Positions 33,968-46,611 of a stretch of DNA of 64,000 nucleotides are shown piece by piece. The notes below the pieces were generated by a model. That model was not told the origin of the DNA and did no database searches. It saw only the letters and a program-made list of their open reading frames with translations. Within the stretch, counting starts at the first letter, position 1, and every line of letters begins with the position of its first letter. Origin of the DNA: Isoperla grammatica (taxonomy: Eukaryota > Arthropoda > Insecta > Plecoptera > Perlodidae); NCBI GenBank assembly GCA_945910005.1, contig OX246744.1, positions 38,509,700-38,573,699 of the forward strand. Direction: 5' to 3'. Made by a program: the position numbers and the translations under genes.

Positions 33968-36900
33968 AGTACGGCTATTAAAGAAGACCTATACTAGCCC
34001 CAATGTAAGTATTCACATAGCGATCTCAGTAACGGCCCCTTATAAAAAAGTAGACCTATACTAGCCCCAATGTAAGTATTCCCATAGCGATCCGAGCTAC
34101 GGCCCCTTATAAAAAAGTAGTCCTATAGCCTACTAGCCCCAATGTAAGTATTTCCATAGCAATCTCAGCTACGCCCCCTTATAAAAAGTAGACCTATACT
34201 AGCCCAAATGTAAGAATTCCCATAGCAATCTCAGCTACGGCCCCTTAAACAAAAGTAGTCCTATACTAGCCCCAATGTAAATATTCCCATACCGATCTCA
34301 GCTACGGCCCCTTAAAGTAAAGTAGACCTATACTAGCCCCAATGTAAGTATTCACATACCGATCTCAGCTACGGCCCCTTATAGTAAAGTAGACCTATAC
34401 TAGCCCCAATGTTTAAGTATTCCCATACCGATCTCAGCTACGGCCCCTTATAGTAAAGTAGTCCTATACTAGCCCCAATGTAAGTATTTCCATAGCAATC
34501 TCAGCTACGCCCCCTTATAGTAAAGTTCACCTATACTAGCCCCAATGTAAGTATTCCCATACCGATCTCAGCTACGGCCCCTTATAGTAAAGTAGACCTA
34601 TACTAGCCCCAATGTAAATATTCCCATACCGATCTCAGCTACGGCCCCTTAAAGTAAAGTAGACCTATACTAGCCCCAATGTAAGTATTCACATACCGAT
34701 CTCAGCTACGGCCCCTTATAGTAAAGTAGACCTATACTAGCCCCAATGTTTAAGTATTCCCATACCGATCTCAGCTACGGCCCCTTATAGTAAAGTAGAC
34801 CTATACTAGCCCCAATGTAAGTATTCCCATACCGATCTCAGCTACGGCCCCTTATAGTAAAGTAGACACATACTAGCCCCAATGTAAGTATTCCCATACC
34901 GATCTCAGCTACGGCCCCTTATAATAAAGTAGACACATACTAGCCCCTATGTAAGTATTCCCATACCGATCTCAGCTACGGCCCCTTATAGTAAAGTTCA
35001 CCTTTACTAGCCCCAATGTAAGTATTCCCATACCGATCTCAGCTACGGCCCCTTATAGTAAAGTAGACCTATACTAGCCCCAATGTAAGTATTCCCATAC
35101 CGATCTCAGCTACGGCCCCTTATAGTAAAATAGACCTATACTAGCCCCAATGTAAGTATTCCCATACCGATCTCAGCTACGGCCCCTTATAGTAAAGTAG
35201 ACCTTACTAGCCCCAATGTAAGTATTCCCATACCGATCTCAGCAACGGCCCCTTATAGAAAAGTAGACACATACTAGCCCCTATGTAAGTATTGTCATAG
35301 CGATCTCAGCTACGGCCCCTTATAGTAAAGTAGACCTATACTAGCCCCAATGTAAGTATTCCCATACCGATCTCAGCTACGGCCCCTTATAGTAAAGTAG
35401 ACCTATACTAGCCCCAATGTAAGTATTCCCATACCGATCTCAGCTACGGCCCCTTATAGTAAAGTAGACCTATACTAGCCCCAATGTAAGTATTGTCATA
35501 GCGATCTCAGCTACGGCCTCTTATAGTTAAGTAGTCCTATACTAGCCTCTATGTGCTTATAGTAAAGAAGTCCTTTACTAGCCTTTATGTTTAAGTATTG
35601 TCATGGCGATCCTCGCTACGCCCCCTTATTGTAAAGTAGTCCTATACTAGCCTCTATGTAAGTATTGTCATGGCGATCCTCGCTACGCCCCCTTATAGTA
35701 AAGTAGACCTATACTAGCCTTTATGTAAGTATTGTCATGGCGATCCTCGCTACGCCCCCTTATAGTAAAGTAGTCCTATACTAGCCTTTATGTAAGTATT
35801 GTCATGGCCATCCTCGCTACGCCCCCTTATAGTAAAGTAGTCCTATACTAGCCTCTATGTAAGTGTTGTCATGGCGATCCTCGCTACGCCCCCTTATAGT
35901 AAAGTAGTCCTATACTAGCCTCTATGTAAGTATTGTCATGGCGATCCTCGCTACGCCCCCTTATAGTAAAGTAGTCCTATACTAGCCTCTATGTAAGTAT
36001 TGTCATGGCGATCCTCGCTACGCCCCCTTATAGTAAAGTAGACCTATACTAGCCCCAATGTAAGTATTGTCATAGCGATCTCAGCTACGGCCCCTTATAG
36101 TAAAGTAGTCCTATACTAGCCCAAATGTAAGTATTCCCATAGCGATCTCAGCTACGGCCCCTTATAGTAAAGTAGTCCTATACTAGCCCAAATGTAAGTA
36201 TTCCCATACCGATCTCAGCTACGGCCCCTTATAGTAAAGTAGACCTTTACTAGCCTCTATGTAAGTATTGTCATGGCGATCCTCGCTACGCCCCCTTATA
36301 GTAAAGTAGACCAATACTAGCCTCTATGTAAGTATTGTCATGGCCATCCTCGCTACGCCCCCTTATAGTAAAGTAGTCCTATACTAGCCTCTATGTTAGT
36401 ATTGTCATGGCGATCCTCGCTACGCCCCCTTATAGTAAAGTAGACCTATACTAGCCTCTATGTTAGTATTGTCATGGCGATCCTCACTACGCCCCCTTAT
36501 AGTAAAGTAGTACTTTACTAGCCTCTATGTAAGTATTGTCATGGCGATCCTCGCTACGCCCCCTTATAGTAAAGTAGACCTTTAATAGCCTCTATGTAAG
36601 TATTGTCATGGCGATCCTCGCCTCGCCCCCTTATAGTAAAGTAGACCTATACTAGCCTCTATGTAAGTATTGTCATGGCGATCCTCGCTACGCCCCCTTA
36701 TAGTAAAGTAGACCTATACTAGCCTCTATGTAAGTATTGTCATGGCGATCCTCGCTACGTCCCTTGATAGTAAAGTAGTCCTATACTAGCACCAATGTAA
36801 GTATTGTCATGGCGATCCTCGCTACGCCTCCTTATAGTAAAGTAGACCTATACTAGCCTCTATGTAAGTATTGTCATGGCGATCCTTGCTACGCCTCCTT

Positions 36901-39312
36901 ATAGTAAAGTAGACCTATACTAGCCTCTATGTAAGTATTGTCATGGCGATCCTCGCGACGCCCCCTTATAGTAAAGTAGTCCTATACTAGCCTCTATGTA
37001 AGTATTGTCATGGCGATCCTCGCTACGCCCCCTGATAGTAAAGTAGTCCTATACTAGCCTCTATGTAAGTATTGTCATGGCGATCCTGGCTACGCCCCCT
37101 TATAGTAAAGTAGACCTATACTAGCCTCTATGTAAGTATTGTCATGGCGATCCTCGCTACGCCCCCTTATAGTAAAGTAGACCTATACTAGCCTCTATGT
37201 AAGTATTGTCATGTGGCGATCCTGGCTACGCCCCCTTATAGTAAAGTAGACCTATACTAGCCTCAATGTAAGTATTGTCATGGCGATCCTCGCTACGTCC
37301 CTTGATAGTAAAGAAGACTTATACTAGCCTCTATGTAAGTATTGTCATGGCGATCCTCGCTACGCCCCCTGATAGTAAAGTAGTCCTATACTAGCCTCTA
37401 TGTAAGTATTGTCATGGCGATCCTCGCTACGCCCCCTGATAGTAAAGTAGTCCTATACTAGCCTCTATGTAAGTATTGTCATGGCGATCCTGGCTACGCC
37501 CCCTTATAGTAAAGTAGACCTATACTAGCCTCTATGTAAGTATAGTCATGGCGATCCTGGCTACGCCCCCTTATAGTAAAGTAGACCTATACTAGCCTCA
37601 ATGTAAGTATTGTCATGGCGATCCTCGCTACGTCCCTTGATAGTAAAGAAGACTTATACTAGCCTCTATGTAAGTATTGTCATGGCGATCCTCGCTACGC
37701 CCCCTTATAGTAAAGTAGTCCTATACTAGCCTCAATGTAAGTATTGTCATGGCGATCCTCGCTACGCCCTCTTATAGTAAAGTAGACCTATACTAGCCTC
37801 TATGTAAGTATTGTCATGGCGATCCTCGCTACGCCCCCTTATAGTAAAGTAGACCTATACTAGCCTCTATGTAAGTATTGTCATGGCGATCCTCGCTACG
37901 CCCCCTTATAGTAAAGTAGACCTATACTAGCCTCTATGTAAGTATTGTCATGGCGATCCTCGCTACGCCCCCTTATAGTAAAGTAGACCTATACTAGCCT
38001 CTATGTAAGTATTGTCATGGCGATCCTCGCTACGCCCCCTTATAGTAAAGTAGACCTATACTAGCCTCTATGTAAGTATTGTCATGGCGATCCTCGCTAC
38101 GCCCCCTTATAGTAAAGAAGACCTATACTAGTCTCAATGTAAGTATTGTCATGGCGATCCTCGCGACGCCCCCTTATAGTAAAGTAGACCTATACTAGCC
38201 TCTATGTAAGTATTGTCATGGCGATCCTCGCTACGCCCCCTTATAGTAAAGTAGACCTATACTAGCCTCTATGTAAGTATTGTCATGGCGATCCTCGCTA
38301 CGCCCCCTTATAGTAAAGTAGACCTATACTAGCCTCTATGTAAGTATTGTCATGGCGATCCTCGCTACACCCCCTTATAGGAAAGTAGTCCTATACTAGC
38401 CTCTATGTAAGTATTGTCATGGCGATCCTCGCTACGCCCCGTTATAGTAAAAAAGACCTATACTAGCCTCAATGTAAGTATTGTCATGGCGATCCTCGCT
38501 ACGCCCCCTTATAGTAAAGTAGACCTATACTAGCCTCAATGTAAGTATTGTCATGGCGATCCTCGCTACGCCCCCTTATAGTAAAGTAGACCTATACTAG
38601 CCTCTATGTAAGTATTGTCATGGCGATCCTCGCTACGCCCCCTTATAGTAAAGACGACCTATACTAGCCTCTATGTAAGTATTGTCATGGCGATCCTCGC
38701 TACGCCCCCTTATAGTAAAGTAGTCCTATACTAGCCTCTATGTAAGTATTGTCATGGCGATCCTCGCTACGCCCCCTTATAGTAAAGTAGTCCTATACTA
38801 GCCTCTATGTAAGTATTGTCATGGCGATCCTCGCGACGCCCCCTTATAGTAAAGTAGTCCTATACTAGCCTCTTTGTAAGTATTGTCATGGCGATCCTCG
38901 CTACGCCCCCTTATAGGAAAGAAGACCTGTACTAGCCTCAATGTAAGTATTCCCATACCGATCTTAGCTACGGTCTTTTATAGTAAAGTAGACCTATACT
39001 AGCTACAATGTAAGTATTCCCAACACGTATCTCAGCTATGGCCCCTTCCAGTAAAGAAGACCTATACTAGCCACAATGTAAGTATTCCCAACACGTATCT
39101 CACCTACGGCCCCTTATAGTGAAGTAGACCTTTCTAGCCCCAATATAAGTATTCCCAACACGTATCTCAGCTATGGCCCCTTCCAGTAAAGAAGACCTAT
39201 ACTAGCCACAATGTAAGTATTCCCAACATGTATCTCAGCTACGGCCCCTTTTAGTAAAGTAGTCCTATACTAGCCACAATGTAAGTATTCCCAACACGTA
39301 TCTCAGCACAGG
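33968..39312. repeat. 67-bp satellite array (about 80 copies)
   Basis: Head-to-tail 67-bp monomers of the form CTTATAGTAAAGTAGACC, TATACTAGCC, ATGTAAGTATT. Two main subfamilies exist. Type A (GCCCCAATG, TTCCCATACCGATCTCAGC) fills 33968-35520 and returns at about 36030-36240. Type B (GCCTCTATG, TTGTCATGGCGATCCTCGC) fills most of 35540-38930. A third form (GCCACAATG, TTCCCAACACGTATCTCAGC) forms the right edge from about 38990. The right end abuts a MITE half-copy. Higher-order blocks are visible, e.g. repeated GTCCCTTGATAG units near 36760, 37290 and 37630. Confidence 0.97.
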
Positions 39313-39460
39313 CGAGGAATCCGCCCCCACTCGTAGTCGATCAGTGATCGGTATTTGCGTGGGCTTGTCTCGGGCGGTTCGCTGGCTGTCTACGAGCTGC
39401 TCGCCCGAGACGAAAGCATGTGTAAGGTAGTCTTGGGGCGAGTTTACACTTGACTTATCA
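39313..39460 (+). mobile_element. MITE related to 30707-30870, partial copy
   Basis: CACAGGCGAGG at the satellite junction, then GATCGGTATTTGCG, GTCTCGGGCGGTTCGCTGG, GACGAAAGCATGTGTAAGG and TAGTCTTGGG. This matches the complement of 30720-30790. It lies at the right edge of the 67-bp array. Confidence 0.6.
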
Positions 39461-40156
39461 CAATGAATGCAAGAGAAGGTTAGTAGATTGTCTTGGACCT
39501 GTAGGCCCTACATACCTCGTCTCGGGCTTCCTAGCGGGATCTGCGCTGACAAGGGTATATCTCGGAAGACAACTATCTGCAACAACAATACAAGTCAATG
39601 AAAACAGATCCTGTGTGTCCATTGGTAGATAATGGGCAAGTTAGGACTATTCACACACCACTATTCAGGCCATTCACAAGACATTTATTATGGCATCAAA
39701 ATATTGTATTTCCTAGCCTATATTAATTCAAAGTGCATAATATACAAACACTTTTATTTTTTTAATTTGCCCATGTATGTTATCGCTTTCACTATTTTCA
39801 CGTATGTATTCAACAGTATGTTTTTGGCAAAGATTCCAGAAAAACGATACATTGAGATTTCACTGTAATCGACATCACCAAACGGTTCATGTAATAGACT
39901 TCAAAACTCAAATAAATGCTATTATTATTATTTACTCTTAATAAACAAGAGAATAAAATATTTCACTGGCATGATATGATACAAGAAAACTGAAAATATT
40001 AACATTTAAAACATCAATAGATAACAAAACACGACTAGGTAGGCTTACTGGAAAATAGAACTAAAATTGATATTTGCTATTATTAATTAGTAAATATCTA
40101 GACATGTGTGAGGCCAAGCAGTATTTGTCTCATTGTTAAAACATGTCCTCTATTTA
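39461..40156. other. Intergenic; no gene seen
   Basis: AT-rich sequence without a supported gene; short open frames lack support. Confidence 0.35.
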
Positions 40157-41312
40157 TCTATCAGCAGGGGCGGACTGGCAGGTACGGAACTACGGAAACC
40201 CGTACGGGGCCCCCCCGGGTGGGGGCCCCCTTGAGGGCCACCACCTGACCCCCTGAAAATATCTTACGCTGTATAGATTATAAAGCAATAGTAAGAAGAG
40301 GATAATACGTAACTCATGGCAGTGAAAAGGGACATATAGACAATCTAGAAGAACTACAAATGTTTCCACTTTCATCCTCAGAGCTTACTTTTTTTTTATT
40401 GTTTAGTTTGAAATATAAAACATGCGAGTGCGGAAATTTCTTAAATTTAATTTTTTAAGTGGTGTTCACAGTTCAACATGTTGCACATACTCATCATAGT
40501 TTATCGACTTTTAAACGTGTTTATATGCGTTTTAAACAAATTATAGGAAACAATACAGTTTGAAATATCCAACTGCCAGTGTTAGATAAAATTATTCATT
40601 AATTTAATTTTTAACAAAGGTGTTCACAGTTCAACATGTTCTTCGACACACCTATCATCATTTACCGATTTTTACACGTGTTTATATGCGTTCTAAACAA
40701 ATTATTAGGAAACAAGAATCCTCAAGATTTCTGCTCGGTAGCTCGCTACTTGAGAGAGAGACTTTTGATACTTTGCGAGTAAACTTTGTTATATCTGAAA
40801 GTACATTTTGCCTATTTAAAGGCATATTGTCACATGAAACAAAGTATTTTTTATTCACAATTAGACATTGAAAAAATAAGAAAACCGCGGTGTATGACAT
40901 CCATGGACGATGCCTACCCGCCGTACAACGGTTTGTTTTGTCGCTCGCCCCGAGGCATGTGACGGCAGTGACTATAAAGAGCTGAGCGAGCGCCAGGCGA
41001 GGGTCGCACGGAAGAATGACTGACCACCCGCACGCATTCGATCTGGTTGGATGGTTTGCTCTTGTGTCTTATACAAACACAGTGTCACTGTCATTCTATA
41101 AAGTTTCTCTCGTGATGTTATTTTAAAAACTTTTTAGTGCTAATGATTGATATAATAGTCGTGTAGTACGAGTGTTTGTCAAACAGTATAAGGGCGTGGA
41201 GTTTTTTGTATTTATCCTACCTAAGATTATGCCTGCGATTGTGTAAATATTGTGTGTATATTCTCAAGTGTAATATGGTGTATATATTCATGTTTTAAAT
41301 AAATCGGTAAAC

Positions 41313-41729
41313 ATGGTGCTAGCGTGTTGTGTGTACGGATGCTATAACACATTTTTAGCTTCAAGTGGCATATCGTTTCACCGTTTCCCGAACAGGGATA
41401 AATCTCCAGTGCGCTTAAAAAACTGGGTGACGAAAATTAAACGGGATAACTTTATACCAACTAGGTATACCCGTATATGTTCCGAACATTTCGTTGAAGA
41501 AGACTACGAAATTTCTAATACTTAAAAAATGAAATTAATGCCAAATGTGAAACCGAAACGTGAACTAAAGAAATGTGCAGTACCATCTTTAAAGTTGAGG
41601 GGTAGTTTTGAGAACTCATTAAAAAAAAAACGAATGTCATCGTACATTGAAACTAAAAACAAACGAGATTTGATTGAAAACATTATCGACCAAAGTGCGA
41701 CCAGTGCGACAAAACCACAATTTGCTTGA
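41313..41729 (+). pseudogene. THAP-type zinc-finger protein with an in-frame stop
   Basis: From ATG 41313, C5/C6..C10, FHRFP, W38, F47-P49 and ICSEHF (C56, H59) make a standard C2CH THAP DNA-binding domain of about 65 residues. TAA at 41523-41525 ends the frame, but the same frame reopens at once and continues to 41729 with KKCAVPSL, the AVPSL motif expected at the end of a THAP domain. One nonsense codon thus interrupts a 138-codon frame. THAP domains bind specific DNA and occur in transposases and in host proteins derived from them, which fits its place inside a TIR element. Nothing downstream resembles a nuclease. Confidence 0.75.
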
Positions 41730-42077
41730 CGTCTCCCGCCACTGTTGTCGATCGTTTTTGCACGTAGAGTGTAGCAATAGCTGTTGTCTTGCCGTGTTCA
41801 GGGAATGGATATTAATTATGTGTTGGAATGCGTCGTAAATAGTAATACAATCAAAATGATCGCGCACACTTGTAATTTTGTCAGACTCGTGACAACATAA
41901 TGACTCTATGTCCGTGTCCATGGAAATACACTCGTTACAAGTACACCAGTCGATATTTCCTTTCCGACCGCTGAATGTTTTAAGCCAGGCTTCTTTCTCC
42001 CCCTGTTTCCTTTGATTTTCCAATTGTTCTCCTTCTGTGTAATTTGGCTCAAAACTGTAGGGAGACAGGCCAAGCAT
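41637..42077 (-). CDS. P2RX7 C-terminal-like zinc-binding domain protein
   Basis: A 146-codon minus-strand frame from ATG 42077. Residues about 40-75 read IDWCTCNECISMDTDIES and LCCHE, followed by DCITIYDAF and further matches to the cysteine-rich zinc-binding domain at the C-terminus of P2X7 receptors (WC.C..C..M....E..CC.E). Many invertebrate genomes hold this domain without a channel, often beside mobile elements. The membrane-spanning receptor part is absent here. The frame overlaps the 3' part of the THAP frame on the other strand (41637-41729), so the two are convergent. The last third after about 41740 does not resemble the family and may be read-through past a lost splice site. Confidence 0.6.
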   Translation of the reverse strand: MLGLSPYSFEPNYTEGEQLENQRKQGEKEAWLKTFSGRKGNIDWCTCNECISMDTDIESLCCHESDKITSVRDHFDCITIYDAFQHIINIHSLNTARQQLLLHSTCKNDRQQWRETSSKLWFCRTGRTLVDNVFNQISFVFSFNVR

Positions 42078-43620
42078 CTTGCGCTATGGGCAGGCTTCAA
42101 CTAAACAGCGCGCGGGCCGCCGTTGATGCGCGAGGCAGGCACGCGGTAGCCAGACAGCTTATAGTCAATGACGTCACGCGGGTGACGTCATCCCGCAAAT
42201 AATATTTTACAAAATTGCTTATTACTCGGCTAAATATGGACCGATTTCTTTAATTTTTTTTTCTAAATTCCTCAAACAATTTGAGTTTGTACATATGTTA
42301 CCAACAATGCCATGTGACAATATGCCTTTATAATAGAATAGGCTTAGTAAAAATGAAATAAAGGAGTTTTCAAGTCATGTGTTATTAGTTATTACAAAAC
42401 CACTTTCCATAAAATAGCTGACTGACAAATCAGGCTGATCGCGTGTCTATAACTTATCAGCGTTCAAAATTTAAAAAAGCGAGCTTTGTGGCAAAAGTAT
42501 GTCTATCAGCGCCTACTGAAATCCGATCCAGCGCAGCACTAGCCATAAGACTTCTCAAATGACAGGATCGAACTCTCAGATCCTAGACCTATGACGTAAG
42601 GAATTATCAGTGCAATATTGAGTTTAGTTTAATTGTATTTCGTGATAGGATTTCGCCCCAAAACGCGTCTTAGACCACTAAGCATCATGCAGGGCCGAAA
42701 ATTGTTTCGCGTTCGGCGACATAGCCTCCGGCGGCAGGGGCTTAGCCCCCAACCCCAGCTACATCCCGCTCCCTCGTTGCGAGTACATATTACACGATGC
42801 GAGTGGACAACTAGTAGTCGATATTTGTAGAGGTTTGGGAAACAATATAGTTTGAAATATACAACTGCCAGGGTTGGGAAAGTTTTTTCTTCAATTGCGT
42901 TTTTTTAAGTGGTGTTCACAGTTCAACACGTTGTTCTACATAACTATCATCATTTATCGATTTTTAAACGTGTTTATATGCGTTCTAAACAAAATAATGG
43001 GCTGAAAAATTTTCACCTCCGGCGGCTGGGGCTTCGCCCCAGACCCCTTAAAGCTTCGCCAAGTCCCGGGGCCCCTACAACCCTTTTCCGTACGGGGCCC
43101 TTAACCCCCCAGTCCGCCTCTGTCTATCAGCAAATGGACATAGACGACGCCATCTGAACATAAAAATCAACAATATATTTATTTATTTAACAAGAAAAAC
43201 ATGTTCTGGTGATTAACTCAGCCACTTTGGCCTCTCCATCCAAGTATACACTCAGTGGCGTAACGCAAATCGCCCGGGCCCCCCCGCAAGAATCGTTTCG
43301 GGCCCCCTATATGGGGTTAATTAAGAGCCAAATCTATTACATAACGAAATAAACTTTTACTTGAGCTCTAATACCCCCACACAATCATCTTAAAATTGTT
43401 AATATCACAAGAAGCTGTCTCGGCGACACGCATTCTTGTAACTGGCGACCCAAGCTGTCAAATATGGCGTCCATGTTCAACTGCTTGATCTGCTCATAGT
43501 TCACACTCTATACTGAGCATACTGAGAGAGCTTTAAGACTGTCTTGAGGTCTCCTCGGATATATATATATTTTATAAATTATTTTAAAATCTGAACATTA
43601 CTTTTCGGTATGTTGCTATA

Positions 43621-46047
43621 GGGCAATTCCATGGTGTCGGACGTACAATTTTTTGACATATTTTGTGTTTCAAGCACATTTTTTTCTTAGAATAGACTTG
43701 ATTTCTTTGCAATCTTTAGTGTTAGGTCATCAAGTATAACATAACAATTTAAAAAAGTAACATGACAAGCTGACTAAACCAAAATAAGGCTTAGGTAATC
43801 AAGGACAAAGACTGGTGTCGGACGTAAAACACACAAAACCCATTTCAGCAAACCAGCATGTGTATTGCTTTTTTTCTGTGATTTCTTAGTAGTTACATGC
43901 CAGTGGCTAATATTTTTATCATTTTAAATGTTCATTGTAGATTAAAAAAGGTTTTGCAAGCAAAAAAGTAAATTGTTGTAGTAGTTATGATTTTTCAAAA
44001 ATAAGTGTCGGACGTAAAATAATAGTGTCGGACGTAAACCGTCTGAACGATAGACAAATTAAAGCATTCTGATGATATGGTATTAGAAAATTATTAATTA
44101 CAGGTATGTATTAGGTATGCCTATTTGGAATTTCACATGATCATGATTTGAGATAGAGCTTAGGTCTATTTAGAAAGTTTCTGAAAAAGCATACTGCCCT
44201 CGAGATCCTTTGACAGAGGCAGGCTCAACCTTCATAAGAATGTCTTGGCGGAGGTAAAAAACTATGTCATCTCGCTCTGGCCATTTGTAGTATGATCCTG
44301 CTTTGTGCATAGCCTTAACATCTATATCATTTTGGCTACCCAATTTCGTAACTATACCAGGAAATTTCATGCCTGTCGTAAGTTACGACCACCCAATCGT
44401 TGACGTTAATATCATCAATTCCATCAATATCGTTGTTTGTATCACTTTCGGCTTCGATGTCTTTAACTCTCACTTTTGTAAAGTTTCTTGAGGATGAAAC
44501 GTCTGAGATGAATAGATGCCCTTTTCCTTGTGGGTACACACAATGAAGAGAGAGGCAGTTCGGTATAGGAAGTGTATCCGTCCAATACTTTTCAAGTGTT
44601 GTCCTGTTCTTTTCTATATCCTCATTTGAGAAGAACTTGATATGCACATTCGGATTTCTATCAGCAGCAACTTTTGCAAACCTTTCTGGTGTATATTTAC
44701 ATTCACCGCTCCAGTCTTTACGTAACGCCAAACATACATCTTGACCGTTCCTCCGATCCCATCTACTACGCCCTTCCCATGCGAAGTAGCAAAAAAAATG
44801 CCACTTGATCTTAATGTCGTGATCTTCTTCAAACACTTGCAACTTTACAAACAGGTGGCGCTGTTTGAATTGTGACGCTGCTCCGTCGGAAAATACATTC
44901 ACAATTTCAATGGTGCAATGTTCATGCTTTAAAAGAGTCAAGATGGTGTCCATATACTTGAATATGCTCACTTTAGTGTGGTCCAAATTGTTAGACACTA
45001 AAACAATGATTTTATTAATGCCATCACTGATCCAAGCATAGGCTGTGAAGACTGTGGCCTGACCATGACTCCAATGTGCCGAATGGATCTCATTTTGATT
45101 TGGTAAAAAAGCATTTTCTCTAAGTCAACTTGTAGATAATTTCTTCTCATTAACGTTGCTTTAAACGTGGCAGCTTGTTTACGTTTTACATACGTATGGA
45201 GCAGAAATAACTGTAGTTGAACCACCAACTCATTAAAGGCTTCTTGCACAGTTCAAAATATTTTCACTTTCTCTGCTTTCTTTTCAGCTTTTTTGCCATA
45301 ATGTTCAAAGTGGATGCACTTTTTTTGTAACGAGAAAAATAATTGTAAACCTGCAAACTATTGACTTGCCATTTCCAATTATTTCATTTTAATGTATTTT
45401 TTTAATTTAGGCTGCTTATTCAGTGCCCACAGTTGCATTAGCATACAAGAAACACAACATATAAAGCTTATTTCAAAGTGTCGGACGTAAAGTGGTGTCG
45501 GACGTAAACAAAATTTTACGTCCGACACCACAATTTTGGCTACAAACACGAAATTTAAGTTTGTTTTCTTTCCAAATATTCATACTAGACACAATTCTTG
45601 CTTTATATAATAAATATTAACACTCTGGGATTAGTTGCCTGCTAATTACAAAACTTTTTTGCCGTTTTAGTGTCGGACGTAAACACGCTTAAGTGAGTTT
45701 CATTGTGATCATTTCTTTTGGCAGTAAAAAAAATAAAGTCAACTGTTATTCTATTTAATAAGTCCTAACATAGGATGAATAGTAAAGTTTAAGTATAAAG
45801 AAGTTGATTAAAAAAATTCAAACACAAAAATTCACTATATCAAGTCAAAGCACAATTTCCGTATTTATTTTAGTTGTCTTCTTTGTCAACTTTAAATGGC
45901 TGTAGTTTATATGAATACCTTTTATAATCAAAATGTCTATCATTTTCTGATTCTATGTACTTAAAGCTTGAAAATGATGTATGACATGATATGATTGAAC
46001 CAATTTCAAATTTTGGTTGATTGGTTGACGTTTTCATGGAATTGCCC
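43621..46047 (-). mobile_element. DNA transposon with repeated GTGTCGGACGTAAA motifs
   Basis: Inverted ends GGGCAATTCCATGG and, complemented at the right, GGGCAATTCCATGA are bounded by TATA on both sides (43617-43620, 46048-46051), giving a TA or TATA target duplication. At least eight copies of TGTCGGACGTAMA lie within, clustered in the two subterminal regions (about 43634, 43812, 44005, 44023, 45478, 45494, 45516 inverted, 45670). They are likely transposase-binding sites. A decayed transposase occupies the minus strand at 44170-45249. Confidence 0.75.
44170..45310 (-). pseudogene. Decayed DDE-type transposase (SDG..SQFK / HGKGVVDGIGG family)
   Basis: Minus-strand frames in order: QEAFNELVVQLQLFLLHTYV and YLQVD near 45130 (probable first acidic residue); EIHSAHWSHGQATVFTAYAW after a frameshift near 45085; VNVFSDGAASQFKQRHLF (second acidic motif) near 44880; FFATSHGKGVVDGIGGTVK after a shift near 44790; then DWVVVTYDRHEFPGIV and KWPERDDIVFY at the C-terminus to a stop at 44170. 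Arthropod and other invertebrate genomes hold many unnamed proteins with this motif order; I assign the family from motifs only and do not name a superfamily. At least three frameshifts make it inactive. Confidence 0.65.
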
Positions 46048-46611
46048 TATACTGTGAACAAAACAGTACGAAATAACATGAGCGCCAGTGGCGTATCGAG
46101 GAATTCACAGTGGGGAGGGGTTGAACATCCTAAGCAGGTAGGGGTCTGGGGCGAAACCCAGCTGGGGGAGGTCAATTTGCCGAAGGCGAATTTTTTCTTC
46201 ATTGATGACGTTTTACACGCCTGTAAACACGTTTCAGAATCGGACAATGAAACAAGATATAATATGATAGTTGTCCCCCGTCCGGACCCGTGGATTTCTT
46301 CTAAGATTCGATATATTCAGGATTCAATATAGTTGCTTATAGGCAGTGCCGATTGTAAAACAACCGAAAGAGGAACCCCCTAACCTCATTTACCCATAAG
46401 TCTTTATAAATATAGGCATATTCCTTCAAAATTGTTCCATTCCTCAAATTTTCTTCCCCGTATGGCCCCGGAGAAGAATAGGTCCAAATCGACAACTTAT
46501 AAAATATGATGACGAAAAAACAAGATCTGTACTTTTGGCAAGCCGGGCCCCCCTAGAAAGCAGGCCCTCCCGCTTTGCGGGGGCGGCGGGGGTCTCCTTT
46601 ACGCCACTGTA

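Larger units (their letters stand above)
40165..43122. mobile_element. hAT-type element with THAP and P2RX7-like reading frames
   Basis: Flanked by exact 8-bp duplications TCTATCAG (40157-40164 and 43123-43130). Inverted ends are CAGGGGCGGACTGG and, complemented at the right, CAGAGGCGGACTGG, followed at both ends by CCCCGTACGG-type sequence. The 2958-bp unit carries three related subterminal segments containing GGTGTTCACAGTTCAACA and GTGTTTATATGCGTT (about 40456, 40618 and 42912). Inside are a THAP-domain frame (plus strand) and a P2RX7-like zinc-binding frame (minus strand). No hAT catalytic domain is seen. Confidence 0.85.
43253..46611. mobile_element. Possible hAT-type element enclosing the GTGTCGGACG transposon
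   Basis: Left end CAGTGGCGTAACGC and complemented right end CAGTGGCGTAAAGG are hAT-like inverted repeats with G/C-rich subterminal sequence. Flanks TATACACT and TATAATACACT are similar but not an exact 8-bp duplication. A further CAGTGGCGTATC start at 46087 means alternative boundaries are possible. Confidence 0.35.

Noticed and set aside
33968..39312. CRISPR-like regular repeats
   Set aside because: Monomers are contiguous with no unique spacers, and the genome is eukaryotic; this is satellite DNA.
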